Assembly: GCF_000238075.1 (NCBI RefSeq)
Contig: NZ_JH414504.1
Coordinates: forward strand, 540,886 to 604,885
DNA from: Oribacterium asaccharolyticum ACB7
GTDB taxonomy: Bacteria > Bacillota > Clostridia > Lachnospirales > Lachnospiraceae
Reading direction: 5' to 3'
Length of the DNA: 64,000 nt
Below are positions 26,569 through 36,154 of this stretch, in pieces. A program made the translations under genes and the position numbers. Under the pieces are notes generated by a model, which was given only the letters and a program-made list of their open reading frames with translations, was not told the DNA's origin and made no database searches. How positions within the stretch are numbered: position 1 is the first letter of the stretch; each line of letters begins with the position of its first letter.

Positions 26569-27869
26569 TAATACCCTCTTGCGTTTCGAGCACGCTCAGC
26601 ATAGGGGGAGCTCGGAAACTCTCCGACTACTGCGTCAAAGTTTTGATTGGCCTCTGCAGTATTGCCTACAGTCTGTTGTAACCTAGCCAAGAGGAAGAGG
26701 TTCTCCGCTTCTCGTCTGATCTTCACACTCCAGGTATAATACTGCAAAGCTTCATCCGTCCTTCCGGAATTCCATGCCGCGGTTCCCATTTCCTGCAAAC
26801 GAAGGTAAACATTTCCCTCCATCTGCGATTTCACGGAAGAAAGCATGTTCTGTAAGCTTTCATCCGTAATCGTACTTTGATCCAGCTTCGTATAAGCCTC
26901 GGCAGCTGTCAAAATATCCCCCGTAGACAGTGCATTATTGATATTAACCAAGCTTTGATACTGTGCCATAAAGGAAGCATTTTGATTCTCGTAACGATCC
27001 AGATTTGCCTTTGCTTCATCATAGCTCTGCTGCATTTTTTTATTTTCTTCTTCCAAATTGCTCAGTTTCTGATTCGCCGCATCAAGTTTCTCCGTATACG
27101 TAATCAGGACCTGATTGTTTTTGGCATTGGCAGTGCGGATTCCGGCCGGCAACATAAGAAGATAATATACAAACAAGGCAATCACGGCACCCAATAGCAA
27201 AAGCAGGGAAACGGACCATGGAGAAAGTTGTTTAATCTCCTGCGGCATCATGACGTCATCATCCATCATCTTTCTATGCGAAAATACATTTTTCAGCCTA
27301 TTTTGTTCGATTTCCGCTCTTCCGGTGTTCTTCTTCACAATATCCATAAGCACCAGAGCATTCGGATTATTCCGGTCAATCTTTAATACCAAATAAAGAC
27401 TTTTCCCCGCCTTTACCCAGTCATTTCTCTTCATATAAAGAAGAGCCAGAAGAATATGCGCTTTAACATAATTGGGGCTGTCCGCAATAACCTGATTCAA
27501 CTGGAAAACCGCAAGATCCGCATTGTTATGCTGTGCATAATCCAAAGCCTGATTGTAACGCTTTACATTGTCGGAACAAATGCGGAGAATTGCCGGTTTA
27601 CGCTGAATCTCATCCAAGTAATAATCCGCAATATTGTCCTCCGGCAAAAGGTTCATGCTGATGACCCATTGCACAAGCGCATCTGCAACCTCACCCATTT
27701 CAAAGAAAATAAGCCCTAACAAATTCCTGGCTTCTTTTTGATATTTATCATAATGGAGTGCCTTCTTCAGCAATTCCGCCGCGCCGCTCAAATCCCTTAG
27801 CCTTGCTCGTTCCAATCCCAGATTATAATAACAATTGGCAATTCTTTCTAAGGTGACGTCATATTTCAT
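26568..27869 (-). CDS. TPR-repeat membrane protein
   Basis: 433 residues. The N-terminal part carries tetratricopeptide repeats (NLGLERARLRDLSGAAELLK and later AHILLALLYMKRNDWVKAGK). A single membrane helix lies near 227-247 (SLLLLLGAVIALFVYYLLML), then a coiled coil (about 260-300), then C-terminal TPR-like helices ending in ANQNFDAVVGEFPSSPYAER. The two TPR blocks would lie on opposite sides of the membrane. Overlaps the 50-residue gene upstream (ATGA) and the two-helix gene downstream. Probably a scaffold for a membrane complex; partners unknown. Confidence 0.78.
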   Translation of the reverse strand: MKYDVTLERIANCYYNLGLERARLRDLSGAAELLKKALHYDKYQKEARNLLGLIFFEMGEVADALVQWVISMNLLPEDNIADYYLDEIQRKPAILRICSDNVKRYNQALDYAQHNNADLAVFQLNQVIADSPNYVKAHILLALLYMKRNDWVKAGKSLYLVLKIDRNNPNALVLMDIVKKNTGRAEIEQNRLKNVFSHRKMMDDDVMMPQEIKQLSPWSVSLLLLLGAVIALFVYYLLMLPAGIRTANAKNNQVLITYTEKLDAANQKLSNLEEENKKMQQSYDEAKANLDRYENQNASFMAQYQSLVNINNALSTGDILTAAEAYTKLDQSTITDESLQNMLSSVKSQMEGNVYLRLQEMGTAAWNSGRTDEALQYYTWSVKIRREAENLFLLARLQQTVGNTAEANQNFDAVVGEFPSSPYAERARNARGY

Positions 27870-28018
27870 TGGGTATTTCCCTTCTTCATGGCGTCTTCAA
27901 TAAGCTGCGTCATCAAATCATTCATATCAGTCAAATCCACCTTTAAAATGGCATCTTCCAGCTGATCGACATCCAAACTCGGTTTAAATCTTTGAATTTC
28001 TTTTTCAAAGTCTATCAT
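27866..28018 (-). CDS. Small conserved-looking protein (50 residues), first gene of the TPR operon
   Basis: A short frame starting MIDFEKEIQRFKPSLDVDQL and ending EDAMKKGNTQ. An AGGAGCGCT site precedes the ATG at 28018 and the stop overlaps the TPR start (ATGA), strong signs of real translation. The sequence is acidic and amphipathic with two likely helices and no Cys or membrane segment. Its place at the head of the operon suggests a small adaptor of the TPR membrane complex. No family recognised. Confidence 0.78.
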   Translation of the reverse strand: MIDFEKEIQRFKPSLDVDQLEDAILKVDLTDMNDLMTQLIEDAMKKGNTQ

Positions 28019-28078
28019 AGCGCTCCTTTAATAAAACTTAGCTAACCCGTTTTTATATGAACAATCTGTGAAAGCATC

Positions 28079-28107
28079 TTGACTCTCACATCCCTATCCT
28101 ATAAACT
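28079..28107 (+). promoter_or_regulatory. Promoter for the plus-strand membrane protein
   Basis: TTGACT at 28079-28084, 17-base spacer, TAAACT at 28102-28107, about 84 bases before the ATG at 28191. Moderate match to sigma-A. Confidence 0.5.
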
Positions 28108-28190
28108 CCAGTAATCGTTTACGAAAACCGCATCATCGTTAGATTCTAACATAAGTTATATAGGCATTCAAGCAAGGGAGAATCAGAAAC

Positions 28191-28692
28191 ATGGAAAGTT
28201 TTATTACATTTTTTACACAAGAATTAAGAGGCTATCTTTCAAGAGAAAGTATCGTTTTTATTCTCTCTATGCTGCCTGTAATTGAACTTCGCGGAGGCTT
28301 GATTGCCGCGTCCCTTTTGAAGCTTCCTTATATACAAGCACTCTGTCTTTCTATCGTCGGGAATATCCTGCCAATTCCGTTTGTTCTTTTTTTCTTTTCC
28401 AAACTCGTCGTTTTTTTAGAAAAGTTTTCCTATACAAAGCCTCTCGCCAACTGGTTTCGAAAAAAAAGTGGAAAACAACAAAGAGAAAATTGAAAAATAT
28501 GATTTTTGGGGACTTACTCTTTTTGTGGGCATTCCGCTCCCGGGAACAGGCGCCTGGACCGGGGCTATGGTCGCCAGTCTCCTGAAAATGAATCGAAAAA
28601 AATCCGGCATAGCGATTCTTTTGGGAATTCTTCTAGCCGGAGCAATTATGTCGATTGTCAGTTACGGAGTTTTGGCTAAAGTGGTGGCCTAA
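28191..28692 (+). pseudogene. COG2426-type small multidrug export / membrane protein, frameshifted at an A8 run
   Basis: Two adjacent frames together make one protein of about 166 residues. Frame one (28191-28493) has ELRGGLIAASLLKLPYIQAL and continues to WFRKK. Frame two, from 28468, continues VENNKEKIEKYDFWGLTLFV and GIPLPGTGAWTGAMVASLL to the end. The switch falls in a run of eight A at 28460-28467. Seven A would keep the frame open through the join. A GGGAGA ribosome site, promoter and downstream terminator are intact. Either a recent mutation, a sequencing error or productive slippage on the A run. Confidence 0.82.
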
Positions 28693-28717
28693 TACGATTT
28701 ATTATCACTGAGGAGAC

Positions 28718-28740
28718 ACGCTGCAGTCATGCAGTGTTTT
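28718..28740 (+). terminator. Terminator after the COG2426-type gene
   Basis: ACGCTGCA pairs with TGCAGTGT (one G-U pair), loop GTCA, followed by T residues, 26 bases past the stop at 28692. Confidence 0.72.
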
Positions 28741-28784
28741 AAAATATTTTCTCCCGCCCTTCAATGATTTTCCATATTTTTCCT

Positions 28785-30083
28785 CTATGAAGGCAATTTT
28801 CCTTCCTTTCTTTTCCGGAAAATACCTGTTGGAACTGTCCAATTCCTCGGAATCTGCTGCACAATGGCAATGGATACCGCTATGGTAAAAGCCGTTAAGA
28901 AGCAGAGTTTACCAAAATGCATGGAAATCTGTGCACTTCCCATTAAGAGATAATAGATGGATCTGTATAAGCTGATTCCGGGAAGAAGAGGAATCAAACT
29001 GGTCATCAAAAATACCGTAGCCGGACATCTTCTGAGTACCGCAAGTACTCTGGAAGCCAAAACTGCGGAAAAGCCGCTAACAAAAACCGCAACGGCTTCA
29101 TTGTTCCAGGTTCTGATACAAAGCATATACATAAGCCAAGTAATGGTTCCCATCACTCCACAATCCACAAAATGCCGCCTTCTTACACGAAACATCAGGG
29201 CAAAGGCAATGGTGCCGAGGCCTGCCGCAAGACTCCGAATAAGAAGAACCGTATAGGATATTTCCGGAATATCATAAATCACACTCGGCGTCATAATCGT
29301 TCCTGACACCATCAGCTCCACTAAAGCAACACCGGAAGCCATGGAAACACAGCTAAGCAGGGCGCTAGTGAGTAAAGTCTGCCCCGTTGCAAAGTTATTC
29401 TGGCTGAATTCCCGCACGGAGTTCACAAAGGCTACTCCCGGGACCAAATCCATCATAGCTCCGATAATAATAAAAGAAAGCTGTGACCCCAGCCCGACTG
29501 CTACAAATAAATTGCTGAGAAGTGCCGTTAATACACTGGCAATGATGGTAATCAGTACTCTGGATTTAATTCTGTATTTTGACCAAATCATATAGAAACC
29601 GACCAAACTTCCGATAATGGCGGCGCAAAGCGAATCCCGGAAGGAAGTTCCGATGGCATAGCTAAAGCATCCAGCCCCGAGAAAATAGGATAGAATCCGT
29701 TCCGAGACTTTTTGCTCTCCCACATCTGCAATTTTTTGCAAAGCAGTGCGAAGATAGCCAAGGTCCGTACAATTCCTGCAAACTTCCCGAGACAGTTCAT
29801 TTACGGCTTCGATTTTATCAATGTTCAGTTCTTTATCAGGAACACTCATAATCCGGGTTTCAATTCCCTTCCCGGGCACATTTCCGCTGGCAAAGATTCC
29901 GCGGTTTGTCACATAAGCATCCAAATCCTTGATGTTCATGGATTCCGCAATGCGAGACATCGTCTCCTCGGCTCTGTAAATCTCCGCTCCACTGCTCAGC
30001 AAGAGATTTCCGGCATAAAGCACTGTCTCCAGTTCATCGATATTCTGCATTTCTTTTTGATCTCTTAGATCAGGATTCTGCAT
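28785..30083 (-). CDS. ThrE-type threonine/serine exporter, two-domain form
   Basis: 432 residues joining the ThrE domain (residues about 15-260, with about five helices; GAEIYRAEETMSRIAESMNI and LVPGVAFVNSVREF) and the ThrE_2/DUF3815-like domain (about 275-420, with PLLPGISLYRSIYYLLMG). The domains are separate genes in some species. Predicted proton-driven amino acid efflux. Start at 30083 has GGAGAAAG upstream. Confidence 0.86.
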   Translation of the reverse strand: MQNPDLRDQKEMQNIDELETVLYAGNLLLSSGAEIYRAEETMSRIAESMNIKDLDAYVTNRGIFASGNVPGKGIETRIMSVPDKELNIDKIEAVNELSREVCRNCTDLGYLRTALQKIADVGEQKVSERILSYFLGAGCFSYAIGTSFRDSLCAAIIGSLVGFYMIWSKYRIKSRVLITIIASVLTALLSNLFVAVGLGSQLSFIIIGAMMDLVPGVAFVNSVREFSQNNFATGQTLLTSALLSCVSMASGVALVELMVSGTIMTPSVIYDIPEISYTVLLIRSLAAGLGTIAFALMFRVRRRHFVDCGVMGTITWLMYMLCIRTWNNEAVAVFVSGFSAVLASRVLAVLRRCPATVFLMTSLIPLLPGISLYRSIYYLLMGSAQISMHFGKLCFLTAFTIAVSIAIVQQIPRNWTVPTGIFRKRKEGKLPS

Positions 30084-30227
30084 TTTCTTTCTCCGTCTTA
30101 ATCAAATCATTCTTGCTATTTCGTTTTTCAATCCTTCAATCATTTTGTAGTATCTTATCATTAGTGTGGAAGATTTGCTTGTATTTATTCCGATGGAAAA
30201 TCATACTTATTCGACATCTCTTTCCAT

Positions 30228-30941
30228 TTAACACTCGCTTCCAAAGGCTTTTTTCAAGTCCAGCTCATTTTCTTCCACAGCTAGAATAGCCGCTTCCAGC
30301 CCTCTTACGATATCCGAAAGTGGAAGAGCCGGCATCTCTTTTTTATCTTTTACTTGCTCCGGAATATAAGGAACATGAATAAAACCGGCTTTAACGACAG
30401 AACTTCTTTCTTCTTCGGAAAATAAAAGACTTGACGTATCCCGCTGCGTAAAGCTTTTCTTTTTCAAACTGTAGTTTTTATCAAGATAATATAAAACCTC
30501 GTACATCAGATGATTGCAAACATAAGTACCGGCCGAGTTCGATAAAGAAGAAGGCAGTCCTTCCTTCCTGATTGCCTCCACCATGGCTTTCACCGGAAGT
30601 GTGGAAAAGTACGCATTTTCCCCATCGGGGAAAATCGGCTCGTCAATCGGCTGATTCCCTTCATTATCCGGAATCCTTGCATCATTAAGATTGATTGCAA
30701 CTCTTTCCGGTGTAATCTCGGCTCTTCCGCCCGCCTGTCCGATAGAAAGAACAAAGTCCGGTTTCTCCCGCTCTATCGCTTCTCTCACCGTTTCAATAGA
30801 TTTTCCAAATACCGTCGGTACTTCAAGCTTTACAATCTTAAGCTTCCCTATCTTATCCTTAACAAGCTTCACCGCCTCTAAGGCAGGATTGATTCTCTCC
30901 CCGTCAAAGGGAGTAAATGCCGTTAAAAGTAATTTTTTCAT
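30228..30941 (-). CDS. pcp: Pyroglutamyl-peptidase I
   Basis: Cysteine peptidase that removes N-terminal pyroglutamate. 237 residues. The catalytic triad regions are visible: Glu in [18 protein letters not shown], Cys in [17 protein letters not shown], His in [11 protein letters not shown]. Slightly longer than the usual 200-215 because of an insert around residues 170-190. Overlaps the upstream Cof phosphatase by 4 bases. Confidence 0.93.
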   Translation of the reverse strand: MKKLLLTAFTPFDGERINPALEAVKLVKDKIGKLKIVKLEVPTVFGKSIETVREAIEREKPDFVLSIGQAGGRAEITPERVAINLNDARIPDNEGNQPIDEPIFPDGENAYFSTLPVKAMVEAIRKEGLPSSLSNSAGTYVCNHLMYEVLYYLDKNYSLKKKSFTQRDTSSLLFSEEERSSVVKAGFIHVPYIPEQVKDKKEMPALPLSDIVRGLEAAILAVEENELDLKKAFGSEC

Positions 30942-31726
30942 AGAATTTTCTCCAACGCCTCGGCCAGTCCGTCATGGTTATTATCCGATGTTAATCTTGT
31001 AAACTGCTTCTTCAGCTCCTCCGGAGCGTTTCCCATCAGAATCGGAATCCCCACCGTCTTAAGCATAGACAGGTCGTTAAAATTATCCCCAAAAGCAATG
31101 GCCTCTTTCAATTCGAAATGATTTTCCTTGCAGTAAACCTCAGCTGCCTGCCCTTTCGAAGTTCCACAGGCATTGACTTCAAGCATTGTCTTTGCCGACT
31201 TACAGATATTCAACTTTGGAAACTGTTCTTTTAAGGCATTTTCTATACTGTCAATTTGATCAGAAGCACAAATCAGAAGCACTTTTCCAATTTGCACCGC
31301 TTCGTGAAGAACGGAAAGATCTGTTCCTGTCGGCTCCACTTCCACAATCGATGCTTCCTTTACTACCCGGGGATCAGTCAAGTCTTCGACAATCCAATGG
31401 CTTGCTGTATAGACATTCCAAGTTGCATCCGGAAAATTTGCCTCTGCAAATTGAACGACTTCCTGCATTTCCTCACGAGACATCCCTCTCTCATAAATCA
31501 GCTTTCTCGAATGGTCTAAAATTACGGCTCCGCCAAGAGCAATGACTGCCGCATCAAGATGATATCTCTCTATAACCGGCATAATGCCGGAAACCCCTCT
31601 GGAAGAACTCAGCACCAAATGATTGCCTTCCTCTGTCCATTTTTTTAAAGCCCGCTCCGTCCGTTCCGAAATACGATGCTCTGCATTCAGCAATGTGCCG
31701 TCCATATCCGTAAAAATCACTCTCAC
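30938..31726 (-). CDS. Cof-type HAD phosphatase
   Basis: 262-residue HAD hydrolase of subfamily IIB. Motif [17 protein letters not shown], motif [12 protein letters not shown], a Cof-type cap in the middle, Lys in [14 protein letters not shown], and motif [22 protein letters not shown]. Such enzymes hydrolyse sugar phosphates or other small phosphates; the substrate is not predictable. Translationally coupled to pcp. Confidence 0.92.
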   Translation of the reverse strand: MRVIFTDMDGTLLNAEHRISERTERALKKWTEEGNHLVLSSSRGVSGIMPVIERYHLDAAVIALGGAVILDHSRKLIYERGMSREEMQEVVQFAEANFPDATWNVYTASHWIVEDLTDPRVVKEASIVEVEPTGTDLSVLHEAVQIGKVLLICASDQIDSIENALKEQFPKLNICKSAKTMLEVNACGTSKGQAAEVYCKENHFELKEAIAFGDNFNDLSMLKTVGIPILMGNAPEELKKQFTRLTSDNNHDGLAEALEKIL

Positions 31727-31778
31727 TTTATCCTCACTCCTTCTCCGTTTCCGTCCTATTTTTTGATCGTTTCAGCAA

Positions 31779-33089
31779 TTATGATTGTTTCCACATGAAG
31801 AAACTAAAAGGCGGAAGGGTAAAAGAATCATTAAGGAAGAGTGTTTCCCCACTTAGTAAGTCCGTAACTTCGCAATTTCCCATACCGTGAAACTGCGCCT
31901 GATACGCCTGTTCATCCGCATTAAGGCTCACCCATATCCGCTCTCTCTCAAACTCTCTTTGGAAAACGAGCTGTCTATTGGTCAGTACTATACTTTTGTA
32001 GTCTCCATAAACCAAAGCTTTATGTTCTTTATGAAGCTTCGCAAGAGAGGAAATTAAATCGGTGAGTTCGTTCCACAGCGGCTCCGAAAGCGCAGGACGA
32101 AGGGCATCATCACTGCCATTTTCCTTAACTCCGCTAATCCCCCACTCACCGCAATAGTAGATACAGGGAATCCCCGGCATGGTAAAGAGCATGGTGCATA
32201 AGAGGGGCAAATGTCGTTTGTCCTTTAAGATACTTGCCACCCTCGTCACATCGTGGTTCTCCGCAAAGGTAAGCAAGTGCATTCCCCTGTAAATAGGATT
32301 ATCCTTTCCAAATTGCCGATTCAGCGCATAGTTAATTTCAAAGAGATTCAAATCATTAAAGCTGGAATACAGCCCTTTATAGCACTCATAATTCGTGCAG
32401 CTATGAAGCATAGCATCATTGACAATCCTTTTATAGTCCCCAAAAAGAATTTCTCCGAGGAGCAGGAAATCCGGCTTTATCGAGTCACAAAAATGCCGAA
32501 GCTCCCGCATGAAGTTTTCATTTAAACAATAAGCCACATCCAGCCGCAAACCGTCAATCTGAAACTCTTCCATCCAAGCCTTTATGCAGGAAAAAAGATA
32601 CTCTTTCACCTTTGGATTATCGAGATTCAGCTTTACAAGCTCAAAATGCCCTTCCCAGCCCTCGTAGGAGAAGCCGTCATTGTAGCAGGAATTTCCATCA
32701 AAATGAATGTAGAACCAGTCCTTGTATTCCGAATCCCAACGCTTTTCGAGCACGTCTTGAAAAGCCCAAAAGCCTCGTCCCACATGGTTAAAAACACCGT
32801 CCAGAACAATTCGGATCCCATTTTCCTTGAGAATCTTACAAACTTCGGAAAAATCTGCATTGCTTCCCAGACGACAGTCTATCTTTCGATAATCTCTCGT
32901 ATCATAGCCATGCCGGTCCGACTCAAAGACGGGCGAAAAATAAACGGCATCCACATGAAGACGTTTAAGATGGGGAATCCACTCTGTAACTTTCCTGATT
33001 CTCGGAACAAACACCCCGTCATTTTCCTTCGGAGCGCCGCAAAAGCCTAAGGGATAGATTTGATAAAAAATGCTGTTATCGGACCACAT
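31779..33089 (-). CDS. GH13 alpha-glycosidase (cyclomaltodextrinase/neopullulanase-like)
   Basis: 436-residue (alpha/beta)8 glycoside hydrolase. Conserved regions: VVLDGVFNHVGRGF-like stretch (IRIVLDGVFNHVG), nucleophile Asp in IDGLRLDVAYCLN, acid Glu in FLLLGEILFGDY, and third Asp in FAENHDVTRVAS. It lacks an N-terminal starch-binding module and a signal peptide, so it acts in the cytoplasm, probably on maltodextrins. It sits at the edge of the core genome just before the AT-rich pectin island. Confidence 0.9.
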   Translation of the reverse strand: MWSDNSIFYQIYPLGFCGAPKENDGVFVPRIRKVTEWIPHLKRLHVDAVYFSPVFESDRHGYDTRDYRKIDCRLGSNADFSEVCKILKENGIRIVLDGVFNHVGRGFWAFQDVLEKRWDSEYKDWFYIHFDGNSCYNDGFSYEGWEGHFELVKLNLDNPKVKEYLFSCIKAWMEEFQIDGLRLDVAYCLNENFMRELRHFCDSIKPDFLLLGEILFGDYKRIVNDAMLHSCTNYECYKGLYSSFNDLNLFEINYALNRQFGKDNPIYRGMHLLTFAENHDVTRVASILKDKRHLPLLCTMLFTMPGIPCIYYCGEWGISGVKENGSDDALRPALSEPLWNELTDLISSLAKLHKEHKALVYGDYKSIVLTNRQLVFQREFERERIWVSLNADEQAYQAQFHGMGNCEVTDLLSGETLFLNDSFTLPPFSFFMWKQS

Positions 33090-33148
33090 GTGATTTTTCC
33101 TTCTTTAAAATGGCACTAATAATTTTGATTCAATATAAAACAGTAATG

Positions 33149-33214
33149 GAAAACTGCCGCAAATTCAATCGCAAATTTTCACGGTTGAATTTACGGCTAA
33201 AAAAAAATAGTAAA
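33149..33214. repeat. Palindromic repeat, left copy flanking the carbohydrate island
   Basis: 66-bp element containing near-palindromic arms around AAATTCAATCGCAAA and GGTTGAATTTACGG. A second copy in the same orientation lies at 45830-45895, with about 55 of 66 positions the same by eye. It lies between the last island gene and the GH13 gene. Could be an insertion footprint, a dispersed intergenic repeat or a transcribed hairpin. Confidence 0.78.
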
Positions 33215-33318
33215 TATTTTCAAAATCAGAATAAATATCCATGCTTTACAAAAGCTAAAACATAAAAACCCATTTTTCTTTAGAAAGTAAAGCTTCTTTT
33301 TTATCTATTACTACGGTT

Positions 33319-34209
33319 TTAAATAAGTGCAACTAGAGTTAATCGTTCCTTTCCAGCTATATTGGGAGCGTGAAGTGCAAGGTATCTTTCTCCACTGAAT
33401 GTTTCAAAAATCATCCCGTGTCCACCAAAAGAAAATTCCGGTTGATTTTGATGTTTCCAAGGTCCCTCTAATTTGCCGTTCATACTCTCAGCAATCTCTA
33501 TAGCATATCCACATTTTGCAAAACTTGACCAAAGCATTTTTAGCCTACCCTTATCATGAAACAAAAATGGACCATCTGTTACATAATTTTTACCGCTTGT
33601 AATAATTACATCTCCTGTATCCGCAACACTCCATGGGGCATCCGTAGCATGAAATAGAGTGAAAGGTTCTCCAATTGCAGTTGATAAATCATCTGACAGT
33701 CTTATTGCACAAATCGCTCCATCTTGAATTTGTGTCCATTCATGAGAAAAAACAAGCCACGGACTGTTTTCTTCAATAAAAAGTGTTCCATCCAAACAAT
33801 CCCAATCCTCAGGCGTAACCGGTCCTGATGAAATTGGACTATATGGACCTGTAACTGCTGTGGATTTAAATATCTGTACACCGCGATGTTTTCCATCTGC
33901 ATAAAAGCTTGCAATTAAATACCATGCATTTCGATAGTAATGAATCTCCGGGGCCCAAAAATTTTTTACCCCCCAAAACCCTTTTGGTGGGTAAAAAACA
34001 AATTCAGGTTCAGCCCATAACTTTAAATCTCTACTTCGATATACTTGAAATCCTTCTCCTTTTCCATTCCAAGGGTCCTTATCCGTTGTACCGAACAAAT
34101 AGTATAGCATGGATGTATGATCCGCCACTATAAATGGATCTCGAATTCTAATAAGATCTGTAGGAATTGTAAACAATGTTTGCGTCCCAAATTGTTGTGT
34201 CATAAGCAT
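33319..34209 (-). CDS. GH43-like arabinanase / beta-xylosidase family enzyme
   Basis: About 296 residues of a five-bladed beta-propeller glycosidase. Catalytic-base region IRDPFIVADHTSMLYYLFG near the N-terminus, WAPEIHYYRNAWYLIASF, DGTLFIEENSPWLVFSHEW and KNYVTDGPFLFHD. No signal peptide, so it is probably cytoplasmic and acts on imported oligosaccharides. The start (34209 or 34203) is chosen because AGGAGGGG lies 4 bases upstream of the first ATG. It overlaps the previous gene by about 60 bases. A longer in-frame extension has no support. Last gene of the island operon. Confidence 0.8.
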   Translation of the reverse strand: MLMTQQFGTQTLFTIPTDLIRIRDPFIVADHTSMLYYLFGTTDKDPWNGKGEGFQVYRSRDLKLWAEPEFVFYPPKGFWGVKNFWAPEIHYYRNAWYLIASFYADGKHRGVQIFKSTAVTGPYSPISSGPVTPEDWDCLDGTLFIEENSPWLVFSHEWTQIQDGAICAIRLSDDLSTAIGEPFTLFHATDAPWSVADTGDVIITSGKNYVTDGPFLFHDKGRLKMLWSSFAKCGYAIEIAESMNGKLEGPWKHQNQPEFSFGGHGMIFETFSGERYLALHAPNIAGKERLTLVALI

Positions 34210-36154
34210 TATCCCCTCCTTCATCAACGCGAAACGAGAGTATATCTCCACGGCTAACATCGAATGCAAAATCATAAGATAAACCGACATTATCATTATA
34301 AGGGATTGTACGCCAACCATCTTGAGGCCATACCAAGGTGTTATTCTTCCATATGCTTACCGTAACTCCATCGCCACCAAGTGTACTATATTTTCTTACA
34401 TTTCCATCAATTTGAACTGTGCCTGCATAAGGAGCTTCCCATTCAAGCATAGATTGATCTGTATCGGGATGTATATATAATGTATTATTGTACATCCAAA
34501 TTGCATCATAATTATGACTTCCACGCCAATGATAACTGCCGTCACTATTCCAGATCATATTTTCATTGCCAATTCCATTAGTCCACGTGCGATAAAACCA
34601 TTGATTCCTCCCTTGATATCCTTCCGAAAACTCAAGTGCTGCATTATGAACATTAGCTCCGAATGGTCCATTTTTTTCCTGGGTTATAATTCCATTTCTA
34701 CAAAAACGAACTCTTTTAGTATATTTATTCGTCTTAAAAAGTGGACTATCTAAATCAATTATGCTTCCGTTAACTTTAATATTATCAAATAATATATCCG
34801 AAACCGTATGTCTTGAATCTCTACCGAAAAGTTGAATCACGTTGCTTCCATCTGAATATGATACAATATTACGATAAGTTATTCTTGAGAAACTACCATT
34901 CCAATTCCAGTTACCTTTCATGCTACCAAACCAAAAGTCATTGGGCATCGTAACAGAAATTAACTGCTTACCTTTCTCTAAACGAATATCTTCATAAGTT
35001 ATATTAGAAATATTCGTTGCATTTAGTGCGCAAATGTTAAGTGCAGACCTCTCTTTAAACTGGTCTGGATATGTAAGATCATCATAATTATAAAGTATAT
35101 CTATATTTTTAAATTGAATATTATCATAATAAGCAGCAACTGTTTCTGCTCCAATCCCTAGTGCATTATTTGTATCACACCAAACCTGTGTATTATAAAC
35201 TGATATTGCATAATTCGCTTGAGTAATTGCAGGATTTTCGGCAACATTATAACCATAATTCCCTGTTCCTTTTATTGCTATACTATCATCACAAGAGCGA
35301 ATAAACATATGGTTGAACGTCACATTATGACTATTACCAATATCAAATCCATCTGAGCACGCATATTTGGGATTAATTATTTTTACATTATTAACAGATA
35401 TATTTCCGCATTTCCACATAAATGCACTCCACGAGGCTGCATTTCTCAATATGGTAATATCTTGTATGGTAACATGATTGCTATTTTTTAATGTTAAGGC
35501 AACGCTATCATATTCATCACTTGTTGTAAAATCGTCAAGAATTATTCCATGTCCACAAATTTTAACATCAGTTGCATCCGAAATAAGTACCCTACCTCGC
35601 AGGACTGCGCCAGCATCCAAATACAATATCTTTCCACTTTCAATCTGAAGTGGAGGCAGAGATGAATAGTCATAATATCCTGGTCCAAAATAAATTATAT
35701 TATCGTCATTTTTTTTAATTGTATTATTCTTTTGCTGCTGCGCAAAAATATGAAGCGTATTTCCATGAAAATCTTCATCAAAAACTATTGTTACATTTTG
35801 AGGAAAAGGCATAGTAAATGTTAGATGATTTCCATTTATTATACATTGAATATCTGCATCTCTTGGAAGAATTCTTGCAGAAGAAAATGAAAAATTTGTA
35901 GTTACAGTAATGCCTACAGAATCCACAGATGAAAATTCACAACAGGCAACTTCATTATTCCATGCATTTAATCCAACTTTATAAGTGTCTATAACTTCCC
36001 CCTCTACAAGCACAGAAAACAAAGATGACTTGTATTTTTCAGGTAGATCTTTCGGCATGGTATAATCATTTATAACTATAGCTGCTTCAGCCACAAAGGA
36101 AATGCAGAAAGCAGATAATATTGTAGTTAACAATAATTTGAAAAAACTTTTCAT
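34148..36154 (-). CDS. Secreted GH28-like right-handed beta-helix pectin enzyme with C-terminal binding module
   Basis: 668 residues. A signal peptide (about 1-24, KSFFKLLLTTILSAFCISF) directs export. The parallel beta-helix (about 150-480) carries the GH28 signatures ACSDGFDIGNSHNVTFN and FIRSCDDSIAIKGTG, i.e. the Asp and Asp-Asp catalytic residues. The last 150 residues (WNSDGSYHWRGSHNYDAIWM onward) form a beta-rich module, possibly carbohydrate binding. Likely a polygalacturonase or related pectin hydrolase acting outside the cell. Start overlaps the previous gene's stop at 36154. Confidence 0.82.
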   Translation of the reverse strand: MKSFFKLLLTTILSAFCISFVAEAAIVINDYTMPKDLPEKYKSSLFSVLVEGEVIDTYKVGLNAWNNEVACCEFSSVDSVGITVTTNFSFSSARILPRDADIQCIINGNHLTFTMPFPQNVTIVFDEDFHGNTLHIFAQQQKNNTIKKNDDNIIYFGPGYYDYSSLPPLQIESGKILYLDAGAVLRGRVLISDATDVKICGHGIILDDFTTSDEYDSVALTLKNSNHVTIQDITILRNAASWSAFMWKCGNISVNNVKIINPKYACSDGFDIGNSHNVTFNHMFIRSCDDSIAIKGTGNYGYNVAENPAITQANYAISVYNTQVWCDTNNALGIGAETVAAYYDNIQFKNIDILYNYDDLTYPDQFKERSALNICALNATNISNITYEDIRLEKGKQLISVTMPNDFWFGSMKGNWNWNGSFSRITYRNIVSYSDGSNVIQLFGRDSRHTVSDILFDNIKVNGSIIDLDSPLFKTNKYTKRVRFCRNGIITQEKNGPFGANVHNAALEFSEGYQGRNQWFYRTWTNGIGNENMIWNSDGSYHWRGSHNYDAIWMYNNTLYIHPDTDQSMLEWEAPYAGTVQIDGNVRKYSTLGGDGVTVSIWKNNTLVWPQDGWRTIPYNDNVGLSYDFAFDVSRGDILSFRVDEGGDNAYDTTIWDANIVYNSYRSY

